From Deinococcus marmoris DSM 12784 (GTDB lineage Bacteria; Deinococcota; Deinococci; Deinococcales; Deinococcaceae): 41,005 bases of DNA. Of this stretch, positions 10,065-24,866 are shown one piece after another. Below the pieces are notes generated by a model. It was not told where the DNA came from. It did no database searches and saw only the letters and a list, made by a program, of their open reading frames with translations. The stretch's first letter is position 1. Each line of letters starts with the position of its first letter. The stretch covers positions 1 to 41,005 of the forward strand of contig NZ_JNIV01000039.1 of assembly GCF_000701405.1 (NCBI RefSeq), written 5' to 3'. The translations under genes were made by a program, and so were the position numbers.

Positions 10065-12464
10065 ATGAAATTGCGGACGCTGGGAACACTGTCCGTGGAG
10101 GGCGTCCCTTTCCGCAGGCAGAAGGTGCTGCTGCTCTTGGCGTATCTGTGTACCGAGGGACCGCAGCCGCGCCGCCGTCTGGCCGATCTGTTCTGGCCGG
10201 AAGCGGCCAATCCCATGAACAGCCTGGCGCAGCATCTGGTGCATCTGCGCACCCTGCCCGGCGCGGTGCAGGAGGACGGCAGCCGGGTCGAGGCGGGCGC
10301 GCAGGTCTGCTGCGACGTGCAAGAACTGCGCCAACTGGCCCAGGGCGGCGATCTGGTGGGGGCCACGGCGCTGTACGGCGGCTCCTTTCTGGACACGCTC
10401 AGTATTCCGCTGGGCGCGGATCTGGAGGAATGGATCTATGAAACGCGCGAGACACTGGCCCGCGAGGTCCGGGGGCTGTGGCTGAATCTGGCGGCAGCGG
10501 CAGCGGCGCACGGGCGCGCGGCACAGGCCGGGGAGCTGGCCGCCCACGCCCTGAACGTGCCGGGCGCGCCGCCCCCCGACGAACTGGAATTGCCCCGCCT
10601 GCATCACCTGCTGCATCTGGCCGGGCATCCACTGGCCGGGGGCATCGAGCGCGAGGCGCATTCGCTGGGCCTGACGCTGGGCGTGGCCCCCGGACTGGCG
10701 GCGGCCCCGTTCATGGGCCGGGAACAGGAACTGGAGCAGCTCGCGCGGCTGGGGGCCGGGGACGTCGCCTGGATCAGCGGTTCCGGTGGCATGGGCAAGA
10801 GCGCGCTGCTGCTGGCCCTGGCCCGCGCGGGCGGCTGGACCGTGCTGACGGCCAGCGCAGACCGCCCCTACGGCACGCTGGAGCCGCTGGCCGGAAAAGC
10901 AGGGGTCAATCCCGCCGCTCCCCTCGCTCCGTTGCGCGCCCCGTCCCTGCGCGTGGCCGTGGACCACTGGGAGGGCATGGACAACGCCACGCAGGCTGCC
11001 CTGGCCCTGGCCGCCCGCCAGCGTCCCGGCGCGGCCCTGGTGATCGTCTCGCGCCGCCATCCCCCCTTCGACGTGGACCTGCACCTGGAACTGGGGCCGC
11101 TGCCCCCAGAAGCCCTGACGGAGCAGCCGGGGCTGCACGCCCTGACCGACGGTCACCCGCTGCTGGTGGGCGCGGCGCTGGCCGGTGAGGCGCTGGACGG
11201 ACGCCAGGGGGCCAGAATCCGCGCCCTGCCCACGGCGGCCCGCGACGCCTTCCTGCTGCTGGCCTTGCAGGAAACGCCGGACCTGCGCGCCACGTCCCGC
11301 GCGCTGGGCCTGAACGCCGCCGACTTCGCCCTGATCCTGAGCCGCCTGACCCTGGAGGGCCTGATCCGCGAGAACGGGCAGGTCTACGCCGCCGCCGTCG
11401 CCCGCGAGAAGATCGGGCGCATTCACGTGCAGGCCCACCTGCTGCATCTCAAGCTGGCCCGCGCCATGCCGGAGGAAACGGCCTGGCCCCACTACGTCGT
11501 CGCCCGTGACCTGTGGGAAGACGCCGATGAGGAACGAGCCGCCCACGCGGCGGCCCAGCGTGCCGAACAGGTGCTGGAACGCGGCTATCCCGGTGAAGCG
11601 GTGGCCCTGCTGGACTCTTTTCCCCACCGCCCTGAACTGGCCGTGCCGCACGCCTGGGCCTTGCTGGGCGCGGGCCGTTCCGCCGAGGCGCTGACCCGCC
11701 TGCAAAAGCTGGAACCTGCCCGGCAGGCCGAGGGAGCCGTGACCGTGGCGCGCGCCACCGCCCTGGTGCGCCTGGGACGCCACGAGGAAGCCGCCGCGCT
11801 GGCCCATGAAGTCAGGGGCAGCGGACCGGAAGCGGCGCGGGCGGCGAGCGTGCTGGCCAATGCTGCCAACATCCGGGAAGCCTGGGATGAGGCGCGGCGG
11901 TATGCCCAGATTGCCTCTGACCTGTGGCAACTCGGCGGAAACGAAAAGGAGCGACTGGGCGAGCTGGTGCTGGTGGCAAAGATGAAAGTTCGCCTGGGCG
12001 CTGCACCTGCCGAGGCTTTCCGCGACGTGCTGGAAAGTTCCAGGGGGCTGCCCAGCATTCGGGGAACGGCGCTGGTCAATTACGCCCAGGCACTGATCGA
12101 TGTCGGTCAGGCCGAGACCTCTGACGGCGTCATGGAGGAGGCGATTGCGGAGCTGACGGCGGCAGGCGACCGGCTGGGCCTGGCCTCGGCGTATATCAAT
12201 CTGGGGGTGCGCCGTCACCTTCAAAGCCACCTCACGGAGGCCGCAGTCCACTACCGCCAGGCACTGGGCGTCCTTGCTGGAACAGGCGGTATCCGGCAGA
12301 TGGGCCTGGCCCTGGGAAATTTAAGCGAGATCGAGGGCGATCTGAGCGCCTTCGAGGACACCCTGGCAATGCTGGGCCGGGCTGGCCAGCATGAACTGGT
12401 GGACCACATCCGGCGCAACGCCAACGTCGCCACCCTGTCCCCTGTCCGCTCCCTGCGCTCCTGA
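10065..12464 (+). CDS. BTAD-type regulator with P-loop ATPase and TPR-like C-terminus
   Basis: 799 residues. The N-terminus (1-70) reads as an OmpR-like winged helix, with RRLADLFWPEAANPMNSLAQ as in bacterial activators of the SARP/AfsR type. Residues about 85-200 match a bacterial transcriptional activation domain, a helical repeat. A P-loop NTPase follows: Walker A SGSGGMGKSAL near residue 240 and a likely Walker B at VAVDHWEGMD near 302. The rest is Ala/Leu-rich helical repeat resembling TPRs, the usual ligand or partner sensor of such signalling ATPases. By family logic it would bind DNA and activate transcription after ATP-dependent switching. The protease gene begins 57 bases downstream on the same strand and is an obvious candidate target or partner. 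A long antisense frame here lacks any recognisable motif. Confidence 0.85.
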   Translation: MKLRTLGTLSVEGVPFRRQKVLLLLAYLCTEGPQPRRRLADLFWPEAANPMNSLAQHLVHLRTLPGAVQEDGSRVEAGAQVCCDVQELRQLAQGGDLVGATALYGGSFLDTLSIPLGADLEEWIYETRETLAREVRGLWLNLAAAAAAHGRAAQAGELAAHALNVPGAPPPDELELPRLHHLLHLAGHPLAGGIEREAHSLGLTLGVAPGLAAAPFMGREQELEQLARLGAGDVAWISGSGGMGKSALLLALARAGGWTVLTASADRPYGTLEPLAGKAGVNPAAPLAPLRAPSLRVAVDHWEGMDNATQAALALAARQRPGAALVIVSRRHPPFDVDLHLELGPLPPEALTEQPGLHALTDGHPLLVGAALAGEALDGRQGARIRALPTAARDAFLLLALQETPDLRATSRALGLNAADFALILSRLTLEGLIRENGQVYAAAVAREKIGRIHVQAHLLHLKLARAMPEETAWPHYVVARDLWEDADEERAAHAAAQRAEQVLERGYPGEAVALLDSFPHRPELAVPHAWALLGAGRSAEALTRLQKLEPARQAEGAVTVARATALVRLGRHEEAAALAHEVRGSGPEAARAASVLANAANIREAWDEARRYAQIASDLWQLGGNEKERLGELVLVAKMKVRLGAAPAEAFRDVLESSRGLPSIRGTALVNYAQALIDVGQAETSDGVMEEAIAELTAAGDRLGLASAYINLGVRRHLQSHLTEAAVHYRQALGVLAGTGGIRQMGLALGNLSEIEGDLSAFEDTLAMLGRAGQHELVDHIRRNANVATLSPVRSLRS

Positions 12465-12521
12465 TCCTGGTCACGGCCTGATCATGGTCCTGGGCGCACC
12501 CTGATTCCCGTGGAGGTACGA

Positions 12522-14132
12522 ATGACTGGACTGAAGAGATTCGCCGTGTGGCGGTGGCTGGTGGCGGGCTTGCTGTGTGTGCTGGGCGCGGTGATGATGG
12601 CCTGCGGAAGCCCGGGCAACCCGGGCGTGAAACCGCCCGAAGAGGGACAGGCCCGCGTGTTTCCCCTGATCGCCGCTCCGGGCGATCCGGTCTGGTTGCT
12701 GGACGCGCCGCGCGCCGCATCACCACAGGGCAGGGTCCGGGTGGGCGGCCAGACGGCGGAGTACACCACGGACCCGGTCTCGGGCTGGCTGCGTTTCGAG
12801 GTGCCGCAAAAGGCGGGCGGCGGTCCCCAGCCCGTCGAGTTCGTGGGTCTGCCGTCGCCGGGGCTGAACCTGAACCTGACGGTGTTGCCCCCGGAGTCGG
12901 CCTCGCAGGACACCGTGCTGTACGCCGCCGCAGCTGATCTGGCGGACATTCAGAAGACCTACCGCGACCGATTGAACCGGCTGCTGGCCGACTGCAAAGG
13001 CTCCTGCCCGCCAGAGTTGACCAACACTATCGAGCGCCTGTCTGCCCTGAAATTGCCAGAATTTCAGCCGTTGCTCTCAGGCCGCACGACCGGCAAGCAG
13101 GCCCTGGCCTCCACCTCGCGTCCAGAACTGAACATTTCAAAGTTTCCTTCTCCCGCCCCCCAGCCCCAGCCCAGCCAGTTCTGTGGACAGGTGGCCGGTG
13201 TGCTGCCGTCCTCCGGCTTGCGTACAGGACAGGTCATCTCGCTGCTGAACCTGCTGTTTGGGGGACGTCTGGGCACCGATCCCTCCACGTCCGGTCATCC
13301 CACCCAGGCCCCCTATCAGAACGAGCCGCCCAGCGCCATCATCAAGAAATTTCTGGACGGCCCCACGGGCAACGGCAAGGGCGTGGTCATTCATGTGCTG
13401 GATACCGCCAGTAACGCGGCGGACCCTTTCGTGATGACCGGGGACGTGAACTACTACAACACCATTTATAAGAACCGGCCCTACCACGGCTCTATCGCGG
13501 GTCAGGTGGCGCAGGTGGTTTCCCCCGGCGCGGCGCTGGACTACCAGCAGGTCTGCGACAAGAACGGTGACTGCTCCACCCTGGCAACGGTCAAGGCCCT
13601 GTGTGCCGTGGCCGAGGAAGCCCGCAAGGGCGGCAGGCATGTGGTTAACTTCAGCGCAGGCGGGCCGTACCCGGCGCTGGGCCTGCTGTGGGCGCTGCGT
13701 GAAGTGGCGGCGGCGGGTGTGCCCACGGCGGCCTCGTACGGTAACAGCGACGACTGCGCCGGGCTGGTGCCGGGGGACCGTTGCAACCATTTCCCGGCGG
13801 ACTGGAGCGGAAGCTTTGCTACCTCGTCCGCTCTGAATGCCCCCACCATGCTCCTGAGCGTGGCGGGCTGGGACATCGGCACGCTGCAAATGGCGACGTA
13901 CAACCGGGGCATGCTGTCGCCGGGTGTGATCACGCCGCTGCCCAGTGTGCAGGCCCCCGGCGAGTTCTGGTTTAACCGGCTGCCCTATTTCGGCTCCAGC
14001 TTCGCCGCGCCCGTGGTTTCAGGTGTGCTGGCGAACTGGATGGCCTGCAAGCCGGGTGTTCCCGTCATGCCCTTCGTGAATACGCCGGGGCAGTTGCCCC
14101 TGCCGCTGAGCGTGGTGCGCGCCTGTCCTTAA
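12522..14132 (+). CDS. Exported subtilisin-like serine protease (S8), probable lipoprotein
   Basis: 536 residues. A basic N-terminus, a hydrophobic segment (about 11-30) and a lipobox-like end (VMMAC) suggest secretion and lipidation. Residues 35-260 are an unassigned N-terminal region with Pro-rich linkers. The catalytic domain has the whole triad: Asp294 in VIHVLDTA, His322 in YHGSIAGQV, Ser493 in FGSSFAAPVVSG, plus the oxyanion Asn408 in ASYGNSDD. Several Cys (in VCDKNGDCS, DDCAG and GDRCN) could form disulfides outside the cell. The ATG at 12522 is fixed by GGAGGT 4 nt upstream. It follows the BTAD regulator by 57 bases and ends just before a strong terminator. The N-terminal region may be a propeptide or a recognition domain. 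Confidence 0.85.
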   Translation: MTGLKRFAVWRWLVAGLLCVLGAVMMACGSPGNPGVKPPEEGQARVFPLIAAPGDPVWLLDAPRAASPQGRVRVGGQTAEYTTDPVSGWLRFEVPQKAGGGPQPVEFVGLPSPGLNLNLTVLPPESASQDTVLYAAAADLADIQKTYRDRLNRLLADCKGSCPPELTNTIERLSALKLPEFQPLLSGRTTGKQALASTSRPELNISKFPSPAPQPQPSQFCGQVAGVLPSSGLRTGQVISLLNLLFGGRLGTDPSTSGHPTQAPYQNEPPSAIIKKFLDGPTGNGKGVVIHVLDTASNAADPFVMTGDVNYYNTIYKNRPYHGSIAGQVAQVVSPGAALDYQQVCDKNGDCSTLATVKALCAVAEEARKGGRHVVNFSAGGPYPALGLLWALREVAAAGVPTAASYGNSDDCAGLVPGDRCNHFPADWSGSFATSSALNAPTMLLSVAGWDIGTLQMATYNRGMLSPGVITPLPSVQAPGEFWFNRLPYFGSSFAAPVVSGVLANWMACKPGVPVMPFVNTPGQLPLPLSVVRACP

Positions 14133-14155
14133 CCGGAGAGTAGACCAAGCAGAAG

Positions 14156-14187
14156 GCCCCTCTTCCGATCTGGAAGAGGGGCTTTTT
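14156..14187 (+). terminator. Strong rho-independent terminator between protease and gyrB
   Basis: An 11-bp perfect stem, GCCCCTCTTCC with GGAAGAGGGGC, loop GATCT, then five T. It ends the rightward protease transcript. The stem also works on the minus strand, where the downstream T content is lower, so it may also help to end gyrB. Confidence 0.92.
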
Positions 14188-14198
14188 GGAGGGAAACT

Positions 14199-16337
<2,139 letters not shown>

Positions 16338-16339
16338 TC

Positions 16340-16368
16340 AGTATACTACAGCAGTTGAAATAGGTCAA
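16340..16368 (-). promoter_or_regulatory. gyrB promoter
   Basis: On the minus strand TTGACC (16368-16363), exactly 17 bp, then TATACT (16345-16340). Each hexamer matches the consensus at five of six positions. Transcription would start near 16333, giving a leader of about 100 nt before the gyrB ATG. Confidence 0.8.
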
Positions 16369-16373
16369 CAAAA

Positions 16374-16390
16374 TTACGTACATAGCATAA
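16374..16390. promoter_or_regulatory. RDRM-like palindrome (putative DdrO site) at the gyrB promoter
   Basis: TTACGTACATAGCATAA is 17 bp long, and on the minus strand it agrees with the published Deinococcus RDRM consensus (TTATGTCATTGACATAA) at 12 of 17 positions, with the outer arms best kept. It lies 5 bp upstream of the gyrB -35. gyrB is an established member of the RDRM regulon in other Deinococcus, which is why I trust this match. Confidence 0.7.
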
Positions 16391-16508
16391 TAGAGCTGCG
16401 ACGTTTAGAGGACTCGAAAAAGCTGTGCTGGCGGCAGGTTCTGGAATTTATCGGGGCGGGTGGGGCGGTCTTCTGGACTGCTGCCGCGCCTGCCTTTTTT
16501 GAGGCCAT

Positions 16509-16550
16509 AAAAAACGCAGCTCCCGAGTCTCCGAAGAGGGTGGGGGCCGC
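16509..16550 (-). terminator. Terminator of the RNase R gene
   Basis: On the minus strand GCGGC...GCTGC with further C-G pairs inside forms a stem (one G-U pair, one mismatch) followed by six T after one G. It lies 28 bases past the RNase R stop. Confidence 0.65.
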
Positions 16551-16577
16551 GCTATGGGTGGGGTGATCTGGCTGGTC

Positions 16578-20783
<4,206 letters not shown>

Positions 20784-21120
20784 TCACGCACCTGGTTACT
20801 CAGGACGTGCCCGTGGGGTTATGTCGTGGGCGCACGTTGATCCGGCCAATTTCTGTGTTCTGGCGTTCAGCATCAACGCGCGCGGCCCGCCCACGGGCAA
20901 CTGGCTATCGCTTCCTCGGGTTTGCGCCTTTGTGTGCCACGGTCCTCTTCTCGGGACCAGTCTGGCGGCGCTGTCCTGAAACCCGGCAGCAAGCGCAGCA
21001 TAACACGCCGCACCTGACCCCACCCTCATGCAAAGCTGATTTTGAATGCAGCAGGAAAGGGAATGAGAAAAACGCCCCCACCTCATCGAGAGGCAGGGGC
21101 GTTCATTGCGTTGCTCTGTT
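20784..21120. other. Intergenic region upstream of rnr
   Basis: 337 bases. The right end holds the terminator of the glycine-zipper gene (21067-21103). A TATGCT hexamer on the minus strand at 21002-20997 could be a -10 for rnr, giving a leader of over 200 nt, but no -35 is visible. No gene or repeat is seen. Confidence 0.4.
21067..21103 (-). terminator. Terminator of the glycine-zipper protein gene
   Basis: On the minus strand ACGCCCCTGCCTC pairs with GAGGTGGGGGCGT (13 bp with two G-U pairs) around a 5-nt loop, followed by Ts. It lies 18 bases past the stop at 21121. Confidence 0.88.
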
Positions 21121-21825
21121 TTACATGCGGCGCGCGTCGATGGTGTTCTCGTCCACGAACTCGCCGCCGTGACGCTTGGCGGCCTCGGCCACCACGTCGT
21201 AGGGCACGGCGTCTTCCACAGCCACCGCGCGCCCACCAGCGTTCACGGTGTCGTGCATGCGGCCATAGTAATCGTCGTTGACGCCGTAGGAGCCGTAGTC
21301 GTCATCCGCCGTGCGGCCATCGTGGTTCTCGTCCACGCCCGCCGCGCCGCCGGTTGCGCCCACTGCCGCGCCCACACCTGCGCCCAGCGCGGCCATGCCC
21401 AGAATCACCGGAATCGCCAGGCCGCCCGTGGCGACGGTGGCCCCGACGCCTGCCACCGTACCTATCGTGCCCAGCAGACCCGCGCCCGCACCGACAACTG
21501 CGCCCACGCCAGTGCCCTTGACTGCGCCTGCACCCGCATCTTCAGCGGCGGCGCTGGGCTGGCCGTCCATGTTGTCGTAGGTGCGGACGTCGCCGCCCGC
21601 GCCAGACGTGTTGTCCATTCCGCTGCCGTAGGTGTCAGCCATGCCGTTGTCCGTGGTGCGTGCTCCGCCCGTTTCGCTGTGACGGCTGTAGGAGGAGGTG
21701 CCCAGCGTCGGGGCCACCACGTTCTTCTGCTGCATTTCGGCAATGAAGGCGTCGGCCTGTGCGGTCGTCGGGAAAAGAATGTGTTTCATGACACTCAGTC
21801 TGGCCGGATGTCCCCAGCGCCGCAT
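21121..21825 (-). CDS. Glycine-zipper protein of unknown function, stress-protein-like
   Basis: 234 residues. I do not recognise a characterised family. A short alpha/beta-like N-terminal part (MKHILFPTTAQADAFIAEM) resembles the opening of general-stress proteins of the GSP17M kind. A Ser/Thr/Gly/Asp-rich linker follows. A long Gly/Ala/Val segment at about 100-165 (GVGAVVGAGAGLLGTIG) has the small-residue spacing of a glycine zipper and may insert in or pack on a membrane. It is followed by an acidic, Tyr-rich part (DDDYGSYGVNDDYYG), and then RAVAVEDAVPYDVVAEAAKR. GGAGGT 6 nt before the ATG at 21825 supports that start. The ATG at 21789 would begin at MKHILFP and fits the fold better, but its ribosome site is poor. 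The gene has its own terminator. Envelope or desiccation stress is a guess. Confidence 0.75.
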   Translation of the reverse strand: MRRWGHPARLSVMKHILFPTTAQADAFIAEMQQKNVVAPTLGTSSYSRHSETGGARTTDNGMADTYGSGMDNTSGAGGDVRTYDNMDGQPSAAAEDAGAGAVKGTGVGAVVGAGAGLLGTIGTVAGVGATVATGGLAIPVILGMAALGAGVGAAVGATGGAAGVDENHDGRTADDDYGSYGVNDDYYGRMHDTVNAGGRAVAVEDAVPYDVVAEAAKRHGGEFVDENTIDARRM

Positions 21826-21863
21826 GAGACGACCTCCAACGGGCGTTGTGGTGATCCTGAAAT

Positions 21864-21875
21864 GACCTGTAGGTC
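21864..21875. promoter_or_regulatory. Palindrome upstream of the glycine-zipper gene
   Basis: GACCT-GT-AGGTC, a perfect 5-bp-arm repeat 39 bases upstream of the ATG at 21825. It could be an operator, but it is short. Confidence 0.25.
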
Positions 21876-21906
21876 GGTCTCATCTGGACAATTGTGCTGG
21901 GCCGAT

Positions 21907-22815
21907 TCAGGCGATCTTGCTGGCCTCGTAGACCTGAGAGGGCCGGGCGAATTCCTCCTGCGCGGCCACCAGCATGATCTCGCGGCTGTTCTGCTCGTGT
22001 GTCAGCTTGAGCAGGCCGTACAGCGCGCTCATGGAGAGACTCAGGGCCGCCGACACATCACGCGTTTGCAGGTAGTGCCCGAAGAACAGCGCGGCAATCG
22101 CGTCCCCGGTGCCGTTGCGCGGCGGGTCCAGCGGCAGCAGCGGCGTGCGGCACAGCCACGCCCCGTCGTCCGTGACCACCAGCGTCTCGATCTGGTCTGC
22201 CGGGGCGTCCTGGCGGACCAGGCTGGTCACCACCACGATCCGGGGGCCAGCGGCGTACAGACGCCCCCGCAGCTCGGAGGCCGCCTCCAACGCGTCGTTC
22301 AGGGTGCGGACCGTGCGCCCGGTGAGCAGCTCCAACTCAAACTGGTTGGGCGTCAGGATGTCGGCGGCCCCCAGGGCCTGCGCGGCGATCAGGTCCGGCA
22401 GTTCCGGGCGCACGAATACGCCGCGCCCCACGTCGCCCATCACCGGATCACAGCAGTACAGCGCCGCCGGGTTGGCCCCGCGCACGCGCCGCACCGCCTC
22501 CACCACCGCCGCCACCGTGCCGCCCGAACCCATGTAGCCGCTCAGCACGCCCGCGCACCCGCCCAGCACGCCGCGCGCCTCGATGCCGTCCACCAGTTCG
22601 GCGATCTGCTCAGGGGGAAACACGGCCCCGGTCCACGCGCCGTAACCGGTGTGGTTGGAAAACTGCACGGTGTGAATGGCCCAGACCTCGATGCCCAGGC
22701 GCTGAAGCGGGAACACGGCGGCGGCGTTGCCGACATGCCCGAAGCTGACCCACGACTGGATGCTCAGGACGTTCAGGGGCGGCACGTGCGGGGGCTGCGG
22801 AGTGGGCGAGGTCAT
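21907..22815 (-). CDS. pdxY: Pyridoxal kinase (PdxY/PdxK type)
   Basis: Ribokinase-fold kinase that phosphorylates pyridoxal to PLP in the vitamin B6 salvage pathway. 302 residues from the chosen start. The N-terminal [20 protein letters not shown] is the substrate-binding signature of the family (usually S-x-V-x-x-G-x-V-G-N-x-A). [14 protein letters not shown] and [13 protein letters not shown] follow in the expected order. The anion hole and catalytic Asp are in [19 protein letters not shown]. Two ATGs are possible: 22827 and 22815. I prefer 22815 because TATGCT stands 7 nt before it, as in other genes of this window; neither has a good ribosome site. PLP also serves the DegT aminotransferase in this window, but no regulatory link is seen. 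Confidence 0.93.
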   Translation of the reverse strand: MTSPTPQPPHVPPLNVLSIQSWVSFGHVGNAAAVFPLQRLGIEVWAIHTVQFSNHTGYGAWTGAVFPPEQIAELVDGIEARGVLGGCAGVLSGYMGSGGTVAAVVEAVRRVRGANPAALYCCDPVMGDVGRGVFVRPELPDLIAAQALGAADILTPNQFELELLTGRTVRTLNDALEAASELRGRLYAAGPRIVVVTSLVRQDAPADQIETLVVTDDGAWLCRTPLLPLDPPRNGTGDAIAALFFGHYLQTRDVSAALSLSMSALYGLLKLTHEQNSREIMLVAAQEEFARPSQVYEASKIA

Positions 22816-22822
22816 GCCCAGC

Positions 22823-22828
22823 AGCATA
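22823..22828 (-). promoter_or_regulatory. -10-like hexamer ahead of pdxY
   Basis: TATGCT on the minus strand, 7 nt before the ATG at 22815. No -35 seen. It supports the inner start codon. Confidence 0.35.
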
Positions 22829-23125
22829 GGGCGTGGACCGGGTGGGGGAGAGGGACGGAGCCAGCAGTTTCCGTTGTGCGGGGTTGGATTGAACGGCGTT
22901 TCAGGTCTGGCCTAAGTGTCAAGTTCCGGGGACATTCGCCGTCTACCGTGACCCTTCACCTTGCGGCCTGCCCCCGCCGTCCGGCATACTTTCCGACGCC
23001 GCAGGCTGGCGCGTTGGAAAGTCCAACCGTCGCCCCCTGACGATAATTGCGTCCCTTCCACCGCCCCCGGCCATGTCAGGCCGAGTTCACAGCGGCGTGC
23101 GCCACGCGCCCAGCAGAGGTTCCTT

Positions 23126-24631
23126 TTGACTGTCCTCCCCAAACCTTCCGCTCCCAAATTCGACTTTCAGGCTTACTGGCACGAGTGGTTCCAGAACCCG
23201 CGCGGCGACATTCTGGCCGGGATCGTGGTGGCGCTGGCGCTGATCCCGGAGGCGATTGCCTTCTCGATCATCGCCGGAGTCGATCCCAAGGTGGGCCTGT
23301 ACGCCTCGTTCATCATCGCGATGACCATCGCCTTTATCGGGGGCCGCCCGGCCATGATCAGCGCGGCTACTGGGGCAATGGCGCTGCTGATGGTGGGCAT
23401 CGTCAGGGACCACGGGCTGGACTACCTGTTCGCGGCCACAGTGCTGACCGGCGTGCTGCAAGTCGTCTTCGGCTGGGCGCGGCTGGCCCGCTACCTCAAA
23501 TTCATTCCACGCCCAGTGATGGTGGGTTTCGTGAACGCGCTGGCCATCCTGATCTTCTCGGCGCAACTGCCGCAGTTCGTGGGCGCGGGCTGGCCCATGT
23601 ACGCGATGGTGGCCGCCGGGCTGGCGATCATCTACCTGCTGCCGCGCGTGTTCAAAGCGCTGCCCAGTGCGCTGGTCGCCATCGTGGTGCTGACCGTGGT
23701 GGCGATCTTTGGCAAGGTGGACGTGAAGACGGTGGGCGACATGGGCGCGCTGCCGGGTGCCCTGCCGCCGCTGCACCTGCCCAACGTGCCGCTGACCCTG
23801 GAAACCCTGCAAATCATCTTTCCGGTGGCGCTGACGCTGTGTCTGGTGGGCTTGATCGAGAGCCTGCTGACCGCCCAACTGGTCGATGAGCGCACCGACA
23901 CCACCAGCAACAAGAACACCGAGTCGCGCGGGCAGGGCGTGGCGAACATGATCACTGGCTTTTTCGGCGGCATGGCTGGCTGCGCCATGATCGGCCAGAG
24001 CATGATCAACGTGGGCAACGGCGGGCGTGGGCGGCTGTCCACCTTCGTGGCGGGTGCCTTTCTGCTGCTGCTGATCCTGGTCCTGCAACCGCTGCTGGTG
24101 CAGATTCCGATGGCCGCGCTCGTGGCCGTGATGATCGTGGTCAGCGTCAGCACCTTCGACTGGAACAGCCTGCGGACATTGACCGTCTTTCCGAAGGGCG
24201 AGAGCATCGTCATGCTGGCCACCGTGCTGACCACCGTGGTCACGCATGACCTGTCCAAGGGCGTGCTGGTGGGCGTGGTCCTCAGCGCGCTGTTCTTCGC
24301 GCGGCAGGTCTCCAAGATGTCCACGGTCACGCACAGCGACGGCCCCGAAGGGCGCACCTACCATGTCGGCGGTCAACTGTTCTTCGTCAGCACGCACGAC
24401 TTCGTACACGAGTTCGACTTCACGCACGCCAGCGGCAAGGTCACCATCGACATGAGTGCCGCGCACATCTGGGACGGGTCTGCCGTGGGGGCGCTGGACA
24501 AGGTGATCCTCAAATTCCGCTCCCTGGGCATTCCGGTAGAAGTGGTGGGCCTGAACGAGGCGTCGGCGCATCTGCTGGACCGTCTCGCTACACATGACAA
24601 GCCCGGTGCAGCAGGTGTTGAGCTACACTGA
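23126..24631 (+). CDS. SulP/SLC26-family anion transporter with STAS domain
   Basis: Inner-membrane transporter of 501 residues for an inorganic anion such as sulfate or bicarbonate. The motif [21 protein letters not shown] and the later [12 protein letters not shown] are typical of SulP membrane segments; ten or more hydrophobic helices fill residues about 25-400. A C-terminal STAS domain (about 420-500; [20 protein letters not shown]) is the usual cytoplasmic regulator. The frame is open upstream to 22961, but that stretch is Arg/Pro-rich and unlike the family. The TTG at 23126 has AGAGGT 5 nt upstream and starts the protein just before the first conserved helix, so I use it. The next two plus-strand genes are also ion transporters. 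The substrate is not readable. Confidence 0.92.
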   Translation: MTVLPKPSAPKFDFQAYWHEWFQNPRGDILAGIVVALALIPEAIAFSIIAGVDPKVGLYASFIIAMTIAFIGGRPAMISAATGAMALLMVGIVRDHGLDYLFAATVLTGVLQVVFGWARLARYLKFIPRPVMVGFVNALAILIFSAQLPQFVGAGWPMYAMVAAGLAIIYLLPRVFKALPSALVAIVVLTVVAIFGKVDVKTVGDMGALPGALPPLHLPNVPLTLETLQIIFPVALTLCLVGLIESLLTAQLVDERTDTTSNKNTESRGQGVANMITGFFGGMAGCAMIGQSMINVGNGGRGRLSTFVAGAFLLLLILVLQPLLVQIPMAALVAVMIVVSVSTFDWNSLRTLTVFPKGESIVMLATVLTTVVTHDLSKGVLVGVVLSALFFARQVSKMSTVTHSDGPEGRTYHVGGQLFFVSTHDFVHEFDFTHASGKVTIDMSAAHIWDGSAVGALDKVILKFRSLGIPVEVVGLNEASAHLLDRLATHDKPGAAGVELH

Positions 24632-24800
24632 ACATCAACAATCCTGTGAACATCTGCACGGGTTCCGGCGGCCATACGCCGAATTGGGGGAAGTCTGTGA
24701 CCGGGGCTTCTTCCCATTTTTTGAGGTTTTTCCAGCCGCCCCGGCCTCTGCTTTTCCGTTTCCGCCCCTCTCCAGCCCCCCTTCCCAAAGGAGTCTCCTC

Positions 24801-24866
24801 TTGAACGATCTTCCTGCCAGACCCGGCCCTGCCCCCACGCCAGACCCGGTGAACCCCCATGCATGA
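24801..24866 (+). CDS. Candidate leader peptide coupled to the ArsB/NhaD transporter
   Basis: A 21-codon ORF starting at TTG with AAAGGAG exactly 7 nt upstream, the best ribosome site in the area. Its product is Pro-rich (about seven Pro in 21 residues). Its TGA lies inside the first codons of the transporter, overlapping it by 8 nt. The transporter ATG at 24859 itself has no clear ribosome site. Translation of the leader would therefore deliver ribosomes to the transporter start, and Pro-dependent slowing could tune it. The reading frame stays open upstream into the SulP gene, so the ORF alone is not proof. Confidence 0.45.
   Translation: MNDLPARPGPAPTPDPVNPHA

Noticed and set aside
10050..12251. 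Minus-strand open frame of 733 codons across the BTAD regulator
   Set aside because: Gln/Gly/Arg-rich shadow with no domain; the plus strand has wHTH, Walker A and TPR-like repeats.
23087..24595. Minus-strand open frame of 502 codons across the SulP gene
   Set aside because: His/Gln/Arg-rich shadow without membrane segments; the plus strand encodes clear SulP helices and a STAS domain.
24601..24662. Long-range pairing CCCGGTGCAG / CTGCACGGG after the SulP gene, with TGTTGA/TCAACA inside
   Set aside because: One arm lies inside the SulP coding end and there is no T-run, so it is neither a clear terminator nor a riboswitch that I recognise.
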